From assembly GCF_001583695.1 (NCBI RefSeq), contig NZ_LOBC01000082.1, forward strand, positions 150,724 to 214,723: a stretch of 64,000 nt of DNA, read 5' to 3'. The position numbers and the translations under genes are program-made. The stretch is from Bacillus wiedmannii (GTDB taxonomy: Bacteria; Bacillota; Bacilli; Bacillales; Bacillaceae_G). Below, piece by piece: positions 16,400 through 26,929 of the stretch (positions within the stretch are counted from its first letter, which is position 1; each line of letters opens with the position of its first letter). The notes under the pieces are model-generated. The model had not been told where the DNA came from. It saw nothing but the letters and a program-made list of their open reading frames with translations, and searched no databases.

Positions 16400-17584
16400 T
16401 TATACAAAGTTATGACCTTCTTTTTCAGTGAAAACTTCTTCATGAATATGAATATCACGCTTTTTTAGTTCATCAAAAATAATTTGTGGATTTACAAAAG
16501 CTTCCTCAGGTGTCACAACACCAACTTTGTTTACACTCCCTTTTGCGATTAACTCTGTAGCAATCCCAAATGGAATACCGACGTTTCTCGTATAAGCTCT
16601 TAATTTTTCCCATCCTACAACAGAACCATCAGATAACGGGTGTGTATGATATAATACGTGCCTTTGTTTCTCATTATTTTTCATACCTATTACTTCTACA
16701 TGAAGCGCATAACCGTAAATTTCTGTTTCTTGCCCTTCTTTCGATTGCAATAAATACTTCGAAATACAATCCATAATGCCAATTTCTTTCCCATTTATGT
16801 CAACCCGATCATTACGCAATATACCATAATCATATAAAACACGTACGAGCTGCATATTTTGCTTTGGCCAAGTTCCTCTCGTCTCTATCAGTTTGACCCC
16901 TTTATTTTCTAGTGCTTTTGCTAACGTAATCGTTTCAGAATGCGGTATTATATACTGCGTTTCCTTACCATAAGGCGCCGGTAATTCAATTTCTCTCGGA
17001 CGCGCAAACGGCGGTACTTGCTTAAACTCACCATCTTCATATACTGTACGCGATGGTAAATGTGGATCATATTCATATGTCGTTGTTTCTGTAATTGATG
17101 CAGAAAAAGCAATTGGACGGTACGAGCCATGACTTACACGTACTGACTCTACAGTATCTAGCTGATTTGCTGCATGCATTGCCATCATTTGCGTTACACC
17201 TGGCGTCATACCAAAACCAGGTAAACACGTTTTTTCATTTTGAGCAAATATAGAATGAGATTCATTTTCTTCACCAAATCCATTCAAATTCACACCGTGA
17301 CAACCTGCTTCTGCAATACATCGAGTAGACAATCCATTTAACTTAATTGTCGTACCGTCCATTACAATGTCATAACCTTTCATTTTTGCAACCGTATCCT
17401 CGTGATTCGTTACATCTACTTTCACAAAATCAACACGAGGATCGTTGAGCCATTCTACTACTTTCAGGCCCTCTTCTTCATTAAAATCAGCTACTGTAAT
17501 CGCCTCAAAAGATGAAAATTGCACTAAATCTAAAATTGCTTCACGACAAATTTTACCTGCTCCACCTAAGCAAAATACTTTCAA
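16400..17584 (-). CDS. Saccharopine dehydrogenase-like oxidoreductase in the phosphonate operon
   Basis: 394 residues. The N-terminus [19 protein letters not shown] is a Rossmann nucleotide-binding loop and the next ~120 residues match the NAD(P)-binding half of saccharopine dehydrogenase ([40 protein letters not shown]). The C-terminal half is the family's substrate domain. Its ATG overlaps the phnW stop by 4 bases, so it is translated together with phnW. Role in phosphonate metabolism is not established: it may act on an amino acid or aldehyde made by PhnW/PhnX. I would not name it lysine pathway. Confidence 0.8.
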   Translation of the reverse strand: MKVFCLGGAGKICREAILDLVQFSSFEAITVADFNEEEGLKVVEWLNDPRVDFVKVDVTNHEDTVAKMKGYDIVMDGTTIKLNGLSTRCIAEAGCHGVNLNGFGEENESHSIFAQNEKTCLPGFGMTPGVTQMMAMHAANQLDTVESVRVSHGSYRPIAFSASITETTTYEYDPHLPSRTVYEDGEFKQVPPFARPREIELPAPYGKETQYIIPHSETITLAKALENKGVKLIETRGTWPKQNMQLVRVLYDYGILRNDRVDINGKEIGIMDCISKYLLQSKEGQETEIYGYALHVEVIGMKNNEKQRHVLYHTHPLSDGSVVGWEKLRAYTRNVGIPFGIATELIAKGSVNKVGVVTPEEAFVNPQIIFDELKKRDIHIHEEVFTEKEGHNFV

Positions 17585-18678
17585 CCTATAACAACTCCTT
17601 TAGCGATACTATCAACTAAGCGATTGATATCTGCCTCATGTACATCACCGATATTTCCAATGCGGAATGTATCTACTTTTGAAATTTTACCTGGATAAAT
17701 AACAAACCCATCACACTTTAATTCATTATATAACTGCCCAAAATCGAACCCCTCTTCTGGATAAATGAAGGATGTAATAATAGGCGATTGGTATTTTTCA
17801 TCTACTAGTGGCTTAAATCCGATTTCTCTCATTCTATTCACTAATATTTTTTGATTGTTATAATATCGATTGTAACGTGCTTCTACTCCGCCCTCTTTTT
17901 CTAATTCAAGTAGTGCTTGATAAAAAGCGTGTACAACATGTGTAGGTGACGTAAAACGCCATTTCCCATTTTGATGTTCCATCGTTTCCCACTGATCAAA
18001 TAAGTCTAATGATAATGAACGTGCCTGCCCTTTACATTTCACCAATTCATCGCGCTTCGCAATAACAAAGCCAAATCCAGGAACCCCTTGAATACATTTA
18101 TTCGCACTACTAATTAGAAAGTCAATTTGCAACTCAGCGATATCTATTTCAATACCACCAAAACTACTCATTGCATCAACCAGTGTTACTTTTCCGTATT
18201 GCTTCCCTAATTTACATACATCTACAATTGGATTGATAATACCTGTTGTTGTTTCACAATGAACAACTGCAATATGTGTAATCTCTTTATCTCGTTGCAA
18301 TATCTTTTCTACTGCTGCAATATTAGTGGGCTCCCACTCTTCTGTTTGACTGACCACCACATCTATATGTAACATCTCTGCCATTTGTACAATTCGCTTA
18401 CCATACGCACCATTTGTACATACGAGCAGCTTTCCATTTTTAGGAACGACAGATCCAATCACTGCTTCAACTGAAAACGTACCGCTTCCTTGCATGAGAA
18501 CAGTTGTATATGTCTCTTTTTCCTTCGTTGCTAACGATACAAGCTTAGCTCTTACCTCTTGTACCATTTTGTTATATTCAGCATCCCACGTACACCAATC
18601 GTATAACATAACTTCTTTTACTGTTTTGGTTGTTGTTAATGGTCCAGGCGTTAATAATAAATAGTGATTTTCAGTCAT
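17581..18678 (-). CDS. phnW: 2-aminoethylphosphonate-pyruvate transaminase PhnW
   Basis: PLP-dependent class V aminotransferase of 365 residues that converts 2-aminoethylphosphonate and pyruvate to phosphonoacetaldehyde and alanine. The N-terminus [18 protein letters not shown] and the PLP lysine in [12 protein letters not shown] near residue 190 are diagnostic, as is VDAMSSFGG just before it. Followed at 15 bp upstream by phnX, so the two catabolic enzymes are neighbours in one operon. An AAAGGGG ribosome binding site precedes the ATG. Confidence 0.96.
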   Translation of the reverse strand: MTENHYLLLTPGPLTTTKTVKEVMLYDWCTWDAEYNKMVQEVRAKLVSLATKEKETYTTVLMQGSGTFSVEAVIGSVVPKNGKLLVCTNGAYGKRIVQMAEMLHIDVVVSQTEEWEPTNIAAVEKILQRDKEITHIAVVHCETTTGIINPIVDVCKLGKQYGKVTLVDAMSSFGGIEIDIAELQIDFLISSANKCIQGVPGFGFVIAKRDELVKCKGQARSLSLDLFDQWETMEHQNGKWRFTSPTHVVHAFYQALLELEKEGGVEARYNRYYNNQKILVNRMREIGFKPLVDEKYQSPIITSFIYPEEGFDFGQLYNELKCDGFVIYPGKISKVDTFRIGNIGDVHEADINRLVDSIAKGVVIG

Positions 18679-18693
18679 GATCCTATTCCCCTT

Positions 18694-19488
18694 TTATGAA
18701 ATAATAAGTTCTTGTTTCTCGATATGTTCCATTACGTTTTCGAGTTCCTGCATCGTTTCTATCGTAAAGTGCGCCCCATTTTCAACGAAACGATTGCGAA
18801 CTACTTCTATTTTTTCACGAAGTTCTACCGGATCCATATTCTCCACTTCCTCTTCAGTTAAGCCGAGTTCGCTACTGCCGAGAATTACACCCACTGTCCA
18901 CATACCAGCATTTCTTCCCTCTTTCATATCTGATACTGTGTCTCCAACTTTTATCATATGATTCATTGGATATACACCAAGCTCCATCCCATTTTTATAG
19001 CACATCCACGGATACGGACGACCTGCTGTAACATCATCTGATGTTACAAGAAAATCAGGTTTATACCCTTGTAGTGCTGCTTCTTTTGCTACAATATCCA
19101 TCATTTCTCTCGTATAACCAGTCGTTGAACCAATTTTAATTCCTCTTTCACGTAAAGAAGCAATCACTTCTTTTACTCCATTAATCGGCGACGCATAGCG
19201 CGGTAAAATAGCGAAGAGAATCTTTTCGAATTCTTCATACATCTCCTGAATGTCTGCTTCTGTTGGTAATTGTCCGAAAATACGATTCCACTCACTCGCA
19301 ATACGAGGCATCTCTGTTAATGCCCTAACATGATCAATTTTCAATAATCCCATTGGCTTACGGGCTTCTTCTGCAGTAATTGCCACACCACGTTTATGGA
19401 AAATCTCCATAAATACTTCCAGTGGTGCAAAACATCCGTAATCAACTGTTGTACCTGCCCAATCAAAAATAACTGCTTCTACTTTCAT
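18694..19488 (-). CDS. phnX: Phosphonoacetaldehyde hydrolase (phosphonatase) PhnX
   Basis: HAD-family enzyme of 264 residues that splits the C-P bond of phosphonoacetaldehyde to acetaldehyde and phosphate. HAD motif I is VIFDWAGTTVD with the nucleophilic Asp; the Schiff-base lysine special to phosphonatase is in MGLLKIDHVRAL near residue 52; motif II TTGYT and motif III KVGDTVSDMKEG are present. With PhnW it forms the complete 2-aminoethylphosphonate degradation route. Lies between the transporter genes and phnW. Confidence 0.96.
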   Translation of the reverse strand: MKVEAVIFDWAGTTVDYGCFAPLEVFMEIFHKRGVAITAEEARKPMGLLKIDHVRALTEMPRIASEWNRIFGQLPTEADIQEMYEEFEKILFAILPRYASPINGVKEVIASLRERGIKIGSTTGYTREMMDIVAKEAALQGYKPDFLVTSDDVTAGRPYPWMCYKNGMELGVYPMNHMIKVGDTVSDMKEGRNAGMWTVGVILGSSELGLTEEEVENMDPVELREKIEVVRNRFVENGAHFTIETMQELENVMEHIEKQELIIS

Positions 19489-19509
19489 CTAATCCATCAC
19501 CCTTCTTAT

Positions 19510-21267
19510 TTATCTTTTTTGCCATTGTGACGTTCGGTTACGAAGTGCTTTCGTTCCCCATTCATATACAACTCTCACTACAATATTTGTAACAACAATA
19601 AGTACACTCATTGCAGCTGCTGGTGCTACATTTCCTGCATCATCCATATTTACAATTGATACGGCAGCTAGTTTAAAATCAGCTGCATACAGGAATACAA
19701 CTGCTGAGACAGTTACCATTGAATTTACGAAGTAGTACATTACCATTTCTAAAATGGCTGGTAAACACATCGGTACCGTAACTCGAAAGAATGTTTTATA
19801 AAACGGTATCCCCATCGACTGTGAAACAAGTTCAAACTCTCGATCTAATTTCTTTAAAGCTGTCGTTGCCGTAACAAATGTTACAGAATAAAAATGAATG
19901 ATATTGACTAGTACTAGCACAGCAATTGTTCCGTATAGAGAATGGAACGGGTTCGTTACGGAAAGTCCAAAGATTTGTATGGTTGGTTGACTAAAGAAGA
20001 AGACGTAGCCTAACCCAAGTACTAAACCTGGTATCGCTAAAGGGACGATAGAGAAAAAGTAACCTACTTTTCGGAAAAATTGTAGCTGATCTATTTTCTC
20101 AATCGCATAAGCGAACATAAATGTTAAAACCGCTCCAATAACCGCAGTAATTGCTGAAACAATTACGCTATTTTTAAATGCTTCCAATCCATCTCCTGTT
20201 AAACTGGAAAAATTAAAATGCTCAAATGTAAAGCTCATATTATATGGCCATACTTTCACACTTGCAGCAATACCAACTGCCACAAATAATAGAATGATCA
20301 TAAGCGTTACTACGCTACAATATACGAATGAAATAACATCTCGTTTCTTATTATTTATTATTCTGTAAGGTACTGATTTGGAAGATAAGAGATTCGCCTG
20401 CTTTCTTTGCGTAATGCGATCAACTGCAAAGGCAAATATAGCTGGGATTAATAAAATCATTCCGACAGTTGCACCCATCGGCATATTTTGCTGCCCAATT
20501 ACTTGCTTATATACGTCAGTAGCAAGTACATTATATTGCCCACCAACAATTTTTGGTGCCCCAAAGTCAGTGAAACTAAGTGTAAACACAACGAACATCG
20601 CACTAATTAATCCGTACTTTACACTAGGTAAAGTAACAGTGAAAAATTGCTTTGTTTTACTCGCTCCTAACATATTAGAAGCTTCATATAAACGATAATC
20701 AGAGCCTTGAAAAGCAATTAATAATATAAGAAATGCTTGCGGAAATGTATACATGACTTCAGCCATTACAATTCCTACTGGTCCATATAAAGGGATTTGT
20801 ATCCCTTCAAACAAACCAAACATTCCTTTCGTTACTAACCCTTGATTACCAAATAAATATGTAAGTGCGATACCATGCATCATCGTTGGTGCGAATAATG
20901 GTAACAACGCAATATATTGGAATACACGCTTTCCAAACACATTCGTACGAGCGATCGCATAGGCGTAAGCGAAAGCAAGTGTCACTGCAATAATTGTTGT
21001 CGCACCCGAAATCCATATCGTATTTTGTAATGATTGAACTAGCGTTGGTGTTGTGAAATATTTACTGAAATTCGCAACACCAATGAAAGCTCCATCTTTA
21101 TCATAAAAAGCTTGTGTAAACAATTGTAATAGAGGTAATACAAGCATGATCAAAAACGCGAGAAGCATACCAATAATTAATAGTCTTTGTATCCACTCTT
21201 CTTTACCGATACGTCTCTTAATCTTTTTTTTCGTACTTTCTACCTTAAAATCTTCTAACATCTCCAT
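19510..21267 (-). CDS. 2-AEP-type ABC transporter permease, two permease domains fused
   Basis: 585 residues with about 12 membrane segments and two binding-protein-dependent permease modules in tandem (first around residues 70-280, second around 360-575; each carries the EAA-type loop, e.g. YEASNMLGASKTKQF and FELVSQSMGIPFYKT). This fused layout is common to Fe3+/2-AEP-type importers. Genomic context (ATPase and binding protein upstream, phnXW downstream) assigns it to phosphonate uptake. Starts directly after the ATPase stop. Confidence 0.88.
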   Translation of the reverse strand: MEMLEDFKVESTKKKIKRRIGKEEWIQRLLIIGMLLAFLIMLVLPLLQLFTQAFYDKDGAFIGVANFSKYFTTPTLVQSLQNTIWISGATTIIAVTLAFAYAYAIARTNVFGKRVFQYIALLPLFAPTMMHGIALTYLFGNQGLVTKGMFGLFEGIQIPLYGPVGIVMAEVMYTFPQAFLILLIAFQGSDYRLYEASNMLGASKTKQFFTVTLPSVKYGLISAMFVVFTLSFTDFGAPKIVGGQYNVLATDVYKQVIGQQNMPMGATVGMILLIPAIFAFAVDRITQRKQANLLSSKSVPYRIINNKKRDVISFVYCSVVTLMIILLFVAVGIAASVKVWPYNMSFTFEHFNFSSLTGDGLEAFKNSVIVSAITAVIGAVLTFMFAYAIEKIDQLQFFRKVGYFFSIVPLAIPGLVLGLGYVFFFSQPTIQIFGLSVTNPFHSLYGTIAVLVLVNIIHFYSVTFVTATTALKKLDREFELVSQSMGIPFYKTFFRVTVPMCLPAILEMVMYYFVNSMVTVSAVVFLYAADFKLAAVSIVNMDDAGNVAPAAAMSVLIVVTNIVVRVVYEWGTKALRNRTSQWQKR

Positions 21268-22269
21268 CTATACAATGACCTTCTTTCCATATGACAACAT
21301 ATGATTTTCTGAGAAAGAGATTTGAATCGGCTTTCCTTTTCTAATTGCGGTTGCTTCTACTTCTGATGCCAATATATCCACTACAATTTTCTCGTTATAA
21401 AGATGTGTTTTTTCTTCTACGACCCGCACTTCCGTCCGATATACAGATCCGCGAAATTCCATACTTTCCACAACCGTTTTAATACCATCCTTTTGTACAA
21501 CTGTTACATGCTCAGGACGAATTGCATGTTCTTCATTGTTTTTCGAAAAGAAATTAATAGAACCAATAAAATCTGCCACAAATGGATTGGCTGGTCTTTG
21601 ATAAATCTCCTCTGGTGTGCCAATCTGCATAATTTCCGCATGATTCATTACAACAATTTTATCGGCCATCGTTAATGCCTCTTCTTGATCATGCGTAACC
21701 ATAATAGTTGTTACTCCTACTTTTTCTTGCAAATCACGCATTTCTCTACGTAACTTTTCACGCACTTTTGCATCTAAAGCAGATAATGGCTCATCGAGTA
21801 ACAAAATATCCGGAGACAGAGCGAGCGCACGTGCAAGTGCTACTCGCTGCTGTTGTCCACCAGACATTTGAGCAGGATATTTATCTTTTACATTCAGCAA
21901 ATCTACAAGTTCTAACACCTCTAGCGCTTTCTCTTTTACTTCTGCTTTTCCATATTTTTTTGTCTTTAAGCCATATTCAATGTTTTCAAGTGCTGTTAAA
22001 TTCGGAAATAATGCATATGATTGAAACACCATTCCGAAATTCCTCTTTCCAGGAGGTAATGCTGTAATATCTTTTCCCTCCACAGCTATACTACCTGTTG
22101 TTGCCTCTTCTAGCCCTGCTAAAATTCGAAGCAATGTTGTTTTCCCACAACCACTTGGGCCTAATAAACATACAAACTCATTTTTTTTCACAGTAAAAGA
22201 AATATCTTTTAACGCTGTAAATGCATCAAACTGTTTTTGAATGTGTTGAATTGATAAATATTCGCTCAT
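21268..22269 (-). CDS. 2-AEP-type ABC transporter ATP-binding protein
   Basis: Walker [13 protein letters not shown] signature MSGGQQQRV, Walker [13 protein letters not shown] and the switch histidine VTHDQEE are all present in the first ~230 residues, followed by a TOBE-like C-terminal domain. I start at [11 protein letters not shown] (22269) because the longer open frame back to 22332 overlaps the 3' end of the upstream binding protein. Energises the permease encoded next to it. 333 residues. Confidence 0.9.
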   Translation of the reverse strand: MSEYLSIQHIQKQFDAFTALKDISFTVKKNEFVCLLGPSGCGKTTLLRILAGLEEATTGSIAVEGKDITALPPGKRNFGMVFQSYALFPNLTALENIEYGLKTKKYGKAEVKEKALEVLELVDLLNVKDKYPAQMSGGQQQRVALARALALSPDILLLDEPLSALDAKVREKLRREMRDLQEKVGVTTIMVTHDQEEALTMADKIVVMNHAEIMQIGTPEEIYQRPANPFVADFIGSINFFSKNNEEHAIRPEHVTVVQKDGIKTVVESMEFRGSVYRTEVRVVEEKTHLYNEKIVVDILASEVEATAIRKGKPIQISFSENHMLSYGKKVIV

Positions 22270-22289
22270 TTTTTCTCTCTCCCACTCAC

Positions 22290-23366
22290 TTACTTTTTCG
22301 GTTCTGCTTTTTGGCCAAACTCTTTTTCCCATTTTTCTAAAATTTTGTCACGATTTTCTGCTGCCCATTTAAAGTCATTCTTTTTGTATAACTTTTCTGT
22401 CACATCTTTAGGGAATCCATCTGGAAGTTTATAATCATTTTTAATTGTCGCAAATCCATTTTTCTCGAAGTATAACTTCATTACATCATCAGTAATTGCC
22501 CAATCTAAAAATGCTTGCGCTAATTTTTCATTTTTTGCATTATCTTTTTTAATAAGTGCGTTCGCTTCTACTTCCCAACCTAATCCTTCTTTCGGCAATA
22601 CAACTTCAACTGGTGCACCTTTTTGTTTCTCTTTCAAAGCACTATAAACCATTGATACGCCAACTGGATATTCACCTGCGCCTGCTAATTTCGCTGGTTT
22701 TGAACCTGAATGAGTATAAGTTGCTATATTATCATGAAGTTTCTTCATGTAATCCCAGCCTTTATCTTCACCCATAATTTGTAACCATGCAGAAACTGTT
22801 AAAAATCCTGTTCCAGAAGAAGCTGGATGTGGCATAACAAGCGTTCCTTTATATTCTGGTTTCGTTAAGTCTTCGTATGATTCTGGCATCGGTAAATTTT
22901 TCTTCTTTAATTCTTCTTTATTTATAGCAATCCCCGTCATAAATGCCGTATTACCTACCCATTTTTCTGGTTGCTTATCATCTTTAAATTGCGGAAGAAC
23001 ACGATCCGCTCCTTTTGGAGAGTATCCTTTTAACATATCTTTTTTATCTAAAGCTAATAGACTAGACGCTGCTGTTCCCCATACAACATCTGCTTGTGTA
23101 TTTTTTCCTTCAGCTAGCAATTTCGCTGTAATAACCCCAGTTGAATCACGAACAATGTTCAGTTTCACATCTGGATACTTCTGTTTAAAAGAATCAAGGT
23201 AAATTGGTACAAGTTCTTCTTCAATCGCTGTGTAAACAGTTAATGATCCAGATAATTTATCATCCTTTACTTTTGCCCCAGCACTCTCTTCTTTCTTTGC
23301 ACCACACCCCATTAATAACGAAAATACCATTCCAGTTGCTACAGCTTTAAAGATTGTTTTTTTCAC
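22290..23366 (-). CDS. ABC transporter substrate-binding lipoprotein (2-aminoethylphosphonate type)
   Basis: 358 residues with a lipoprotein signal (LLMGC near residue 21, cysteine as the lipid anchor). The body is a type 2 periplasmic-binding fold of the iron/AEP group ([49 protein letters not shown]). First gene of the seven-gene operon; its position with phnX and phnW supports 2-aminoethylphosphonate as ligand rather than iron. This substrate assignment is inference. Confidence 0.85.
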   Translation of the reverse strand: MKKTIFKAVATGMVFSLLMGCGAKKEESAGAKVKDDKLSGSLTVYTAIEEELVPIYLDSFKQKYPDVKLNIVRDSTGVITAKLLAEGKNTQADVVWGTAASSLLALDKKDMLKGYSPKGADRVLPQFKDDKQPEKWVGNTAFMTGIAINKEELKKKNLPMPESYEDLTKPEYKGTLVMPHPASSGTGFLTVSAWLQIMGEDKGWDYMKKLHDNIATYTHSGSKPAKLAGAGEYPVGVSMVYSALKEKQKGAPVEVVLPKEGLGWEVEANALIKKDNAKNEKLAQAFLDWAITDDVMKLYFEKNGFATIKNDYKLPDGFPKDVTEKLYKKNDFKWAAENRDKILEKWEKEFGQKAEPKK

Positions 23367-23565
23367 TGTCTCTCTCTCCTTTTATAAATCTTATGTACAA
23401 CTCTAATATAAACAACTAGTGTAAAAGCAGTATTAAACCAACATTAATCTTTTGTTTGTTGTTTGTTTTTGTGTAATACGTTGCTACTTCTATGTTTTTT
23501 CGCATTTTTCTGCCAATAATGAACACTAAATTTACAAATAATTAAAAAAACCTTTATAATCCCAC

Positions 23566-23602
23566 AAAAAAATGAGGCGTTTGTAAAAAACGCCTCATTT
23601 TT
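23566..23602 (-). terminator. Terminator of the 50-aa gene
   Basis: AATGAGGCGTTT / AAACGCCTCATT stem followed by a T-run on both strands; the stop codon of the small gene is in the stem. Confidence 0.8.
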
Positions 23603-23747
23603 GTTTACCTTTTTTTGAATTACGATTTGCATACTTCGCGCTATTTTCTCCTTCATACTCTAATGCAAATTCTGCATCTGGTAAGCTTTCTTTCGGAGTT
23701 TTATTATTGTTGATTGCCGCATTTTGTTTCACTTTTCTTTTTACCAA
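23595..23747 (-). CDS. Small basic 50-residue protein, unknown
   Basis: Frame MVKRKVKQNAAINNNKTPKE, then SLPDAEFALEYEGENSAKYA, then NRNSKKGKQK, from a TTG at 23745-23747 with AGGTGA upstream. The basic ends and Asn-rich segment resemble short spore-associated proteins of Bacillus, yet I cannot assign a known SASP class. Supporting evidence is the ribosome binding site and the terminator placed exactly at the stop. An ORF in another frame (23444-23656) appears to be a shadow. Confidence 0.5.
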   Translation of the reverse strand: MVKRKVKQNAAINNNKTPKESLPDAEFALEYEGENSAKYANRNSKKGKQK

Positions 23748-23893
23748 TACATTCACCTGCTCTCAAGAATTCACTTTCTACTCTAGTTTAAAACAACATT
23801 AAATAATTATTACTGGCAAGTGTTAACAAGTACATAAGGCCGCTAGATGGAAATACTACCTATGAAGAAAGCATTAGAAAAGGGGCGATTATT

Positions 23894-24229
23894 TTGAAGA
23901 AGAAAGATAAAATTCAGTCACCAATTTTAGATGAAACGCTCCCGCATCAAATGAATTTCCCATCTTTTAAAGGAACAGGAAAGAAGATGCAACAACCTTT
24001 CATAAATCAATATGACGTCGTAATCGGAGACAGTAAATATGATTCCGAGAATAGTCCACTTCACAATTGGACTGATGAAGTAGACCCTGCCATTATGGCT
24101 GGAGAAGAATGGATTCATCCTACAAATGATATTGGGTGGATTTCAGAAGAAAATCAAGAGTTGCTAAAAAAAGAAGTGGATAATAAGAATGAGGCTTTTA
24201 TGCATCCGCAATTTGGCATTAACGACTAA
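23894..24229 (+). CDS. DUF3905-type hypothetical protein
   Basis: 111 residues, hydrophilic, no signal or membrane segment. Conserved-looking blocks NFPSFKGTG, VVIGDSKYDSENSPL and PAIMAGEEWIHPTNDIGW correspond to the DUF3905 family known from Bacillus; no function is known. The start is TTG at 23894 after an AAGGGGC ribosome binding site. It is followed by a terminator shared with the potassium channel gene. Confidence 0.7.
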   Translation: MKKKDKIQSPILDETLPHQMNFPSFKGTGKKMQQPFINQYDVVIGDSKYDSENSPLHNWTDEVDPAIMAGEEWIHPTNDIGWISEENQELLKKEVDNKNEAFMHPQFGIND

Positions 24230-24230
24230 A

Positions 24231-24264
24231 AAACCATTCTACCTCACATAGGTAGAATGGTTTC
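24231..24264. terminator. Bidirectional terminator, DUF3905 / KtrB-type gene
   Basis: AAACCATTCTACCT - CACAT - AGGTAGAATGGTTT; T-tract both ways. Confidence 0.8.
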
Positions 24265-24267
24265 ATA

Positions 24268-25617
24268 CTATCCAATAATAATTCTCTCTTTCGGGTATTT
24301 ATAGCGAGGTGGCTGTTCTCTTCCCCCACTAGCCAGTATAAATGTTAAAATACCGACACGCCCAATAAACATAAGTACAATGAGTACAAGTTTACCAACA
24401 GTTGTTAAATCTGGCGTAATACCTGTCGATAGCCCTGTCGTTCCGAAAGCAGAACACACTTCAACAATTAAACTCATAAGCGGTACATTTTCCGTAATAG
24501 ATAAAATAAAGAGTGCTGTGGCACATAATAAAATCCCCATTGTCATAACGACAGATGCTTTTAGCACGTCTTCTTCATGTAACTGACGTTTGAAGACTCT
24601 AACCGTTCTTCCGCCTCTTGCAAAATTGTATAACGATAATATACTAACAGCGAATGTTGTTGTACGTATTCCGCCCCCAACCGAACTTGGAGATGCCCCT
24701 ATAAACATTAATATACTCATAAATAAAAGCGTCGGTTGTGACAATTCACGTATATCCATTGTAGCCAGTCCACCGCTTCGCGTCGTCACAGATTGGAATA
24801 ATGTATAGAAAACTGTTTCATGCCATGACTTTCCTGCTAAAAATTGATTTCGTTCTAGTAAAAAAATCATAATGGTTCCAACGATAACGAGGGCAAAAAA
24901 TGTTGTTGTCGTCAATTTTGTAAATAACGAAAAACGAAATAGTTGCTGTCTCTTTTTACTAAGGAATTGCTTTACTTCCATTAATACAGGGAAACCAATT
25001 GCCCCTAAAATAATGAGTAACATATGAATCATTTGCACAATATAATCTTTCTTATACGGAATTAGCGATTGTCCTGTTAAATCAAATCCGCCGTTCGTGG
25101 TTGCACTAACAGCGGCAAAGAAACCGTGAAAATAAGCTTCTTGCCAAGTTGGAAAATAAAGTAGAAATCTTGTACCTAATAGTATCGCTCCAATAAGTTC
25201 TATCGAAATAATTACAATTAAAATAGAACGCATCAATTCTACAAGGCCTGATAAATTCCCTTGATTATGGTCTGCCATAATGAGTCTTCTTCTCTGCAAA
25301 CCGATCTTTTTCCCCGTTATAATCCAAACAAACGTACCAAGTGCCATAATTCCTAAGCCGCCTAATTGTAAAATAAGGGCTAACATAATAATTCCTGCCG
25401 TAGTAAATGTATCTGAAATCGTAACAACAGACAGTCCCGTAACACTTACCGCACTAACAGATGTAAAGAGGGCATCGATAAATGTCCATTTCACACCAGA
25501 CTTCGTAACAAACGGGAAACTAAGCAATATCACCGATACAACTACTGCTAATAAATAAAATAAAACAATGAGTTGTACAGGACGTAATTTTTGTAAAAAC
25601 TTTTTTATATCTCTCAT
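24268..25617 (-). CDS. KtrB/TrkH-type potassium channel subunit (first paralogue)
   Basis: 449-residue membrane protein with four pore-loop repeats: SVTGLSVV, TNGGFD, TTRSGGLAT and GTTGLSTG. The conserved glycine of each selectivity-filter loop is seen. Such a subunit works with a cytosolic RCK gating protein (KtrA/KtrC), which is not encoded in this window. Sequence is as close to KtrD as KtrB, so no symbol. A second, divergent paralogue is at 31688. C-terminal RYKYPKERIIIG is typical of the Ktr subfamily. Confidence 0.88.
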   Translation of the reverse strand: MRDIKKFLQKLRPVQLIVLFYLLAVVVSVILLSFPFVTKSGVKWTFIDALFTSVSAVSVTGLSVVTISDTFTTAGIIMLALILQLGGLGIMALGTFVWIITGKKIGLQRRRLIMADHNQGNLSGLVELMRSILIVIISIELIGAILLGTRFLLYFPTWQEAYFHGFFAAVSATTNGGFDLTGQSLIPYKKDYIVQMIHMLLIILGAIGFPVLMEVKQFLSKKRQQLFRFSLFTKLTTTTFFALVIVGTIMIFLLERNQFLAGKSWHETVFYTLFQSVTTRSGGLATMDIRELSQPTLLFMSILMFIGASPSSVGGGIRTTTFAVSILSLYNFARGGRTVRVFKRQLHEEDVLKASVVMTMGILLCATALFILSITENVPLMSLIVEVCSAFGTTGLSTGITPDLTTVGKLVLIVLMFIGRVGILTFILASGGREQPPRYKYPKERIIIG

Positions 25618-25641
25618 TCCATCACTTCGCTACCTTTTTTT

Positions 25642-26835
25642 CTATCGATTAAATAAAGAAAAATCTTCACTTTCTTTATTTGTAAATAACTGCTCAAATA
25701 ATTTGGCAAATACCATTCCATACACAGTTCCATTACCTCCATATGGCAATGCGTAAAATAAATTATGTATCTTTTTGTCTTCTTTTAAAATAGGGAGACC
25801 ATCATGACTACCGCCAAATGCTGCCGCCCAATAGTACTCTGCCTGTATATTCTTATACTGCGGGAACATCTCTTTTACAATGTTAATAAGGATATCACGC
25901 TTATGCAATAATTTCGTATCACCAATTGTTTGAATTTGCATCGCTTCATCTAATCCGCCTACAATAATACGGTTTTGATACGTTCGAAAATATAAGTAAG
26001 GCCGTGCTGTTTCCCAAATTAATGATCGTTCATGCCAGCCTTCAAATGAATCTACCTTATTTGTCACCACTGCATATGATGTTTCCACTGTTGTATTTTT
26101 TTCTTTCTTTCCGAAAAGTGCTTCATAACCTGTCGCCATAATAATATTCTTTGCTACAATTTGATTTCCTGTTTTCGTGTAACAAATTAAATCATTTTGG
26201 CGTTTTTTTATATGTATGGCCTCTGTATGCTCAAGTATAGTAGCTCCCATTTGATTTGCTTTATGCAAAAGGCTATGCGCTAATAAATACGGATTCACTT
26301 CGGCATCACCATGCGTATATAACGCTGCTTGTTTTATAAATGAATACTTCTTCTTCATATGTGAATCGGTAAAATATTCAACCGGGAATCCATAATGGCG
26401 TAACGTATTATATTCTTCTTGTAAAAACGATACATCCTCATTTCTACTTGCATAATACAAACTACTTCGCGGAATAAACTGAGGATCAATATCGAGAGTC
26501 GGTACAACTTGCTCCATTGTTCGTAGCGCTTCGTAACAAAGCTTATATGCTCGTACCCCCTTTTTTTCACCAAATGTATGGATAAGTGAGGTTAGCGATT
26601 TATCATGAAGAAATTGTAGTAAACCTGTATTAGCAGCTGTGCTACCACATGCGATTGCTCGTTTTTCAATGAGCGTAACACGCATTCCAATTTTCGCTAA
26701 CGAATACGCTATATGAGCACCTGCTTCTCCGCTTCCGACTACAAGCACATCACATATCATATCATTTTCTAATGATGGATAACAAGGTATAGAAACTCCT
26801 GTATTCCAAAACAACTTACCAGTCATAAGTTTCAT
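25642..26835 (-). CDS. FAD-dependent oxidoreductase (DAO family)
   Basis: 397 residues with an N-terminal dinucleotide-binding loop DVLVVGSGEAGAHIAYSLAK, the second FAD contact ending in GLLQF, and the C-terminal YRNRIIVGGLDEA/ GLPILKED region of the DAO group. The substrate is unknown; glycine or sarcosine-type oxidases and other amine oxidoreductases share this fold. Cytosolic, without signal peptide. An AGGAGT ribosome binding site precedes the ATG. It ends 24 bp from the neighbouring potassium channel gene, whose strand it shares. Confidence 0.8.
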   Translation of the reverse strand: MKLMTGKLFWNTGVSIPCYPSLENDMICDVLVVGSGEAGAHIAYSLAKIGMRVTLIEKRAIACGSTAANTGLLQFLHDKSLTSLIHTFGEKKGVRAYKLCYEALRTMEQVVPTLDIDPQFIPRSSLYYASRNEDVSFLQEEYNTLRHYGFPVEYFTDSHMKKKYSFIKQAALYTHGDAEVNPYLLAHSLLHKANQMGATILEHTEAIHIKKRQNDLICYTKTGNQIVAKNIIMATGYEALFGKKEKNTTVETSYAVVTNKVDSFEGWHERSLIWETARPYLYFRTYQNRIIVGGLDEAMQIQTIGDTKLLHKRDILINIVKEMFPQYKNIQAEYYWAAAFGGSHDGLPILKEDKKIHNLFYALPYGGNGTVYGMVFAKLFEQLFTNKESEDFSLFNR

Positions 26836-26889
26836 AATTATACTCCTAAAATATAAATTTCTCCTTTCTATCTTTTGTTATTTCCCATA

Positions 26890-26927
26890 AAAAAATCCAA
26901 CTAACATACGCTAGTTGGACTTTTTAT
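26890..26927 (-). terminator. Terminator of phaC operon
   Basis: AAAAGTCCAACTAGCG / GTTAGTTGGATTTTTTT hairpin on the minus strand, just past the phaC stop. Confidence 0.8.
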
Positions 26928-26929
26928 TT

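Noticed and set aside
23444-23656. 70-codon minus-strand frame
   Set aside because: Overlaps the small gene 23595-23747 in another frame and crosses the terminator; no ribosome binding site.
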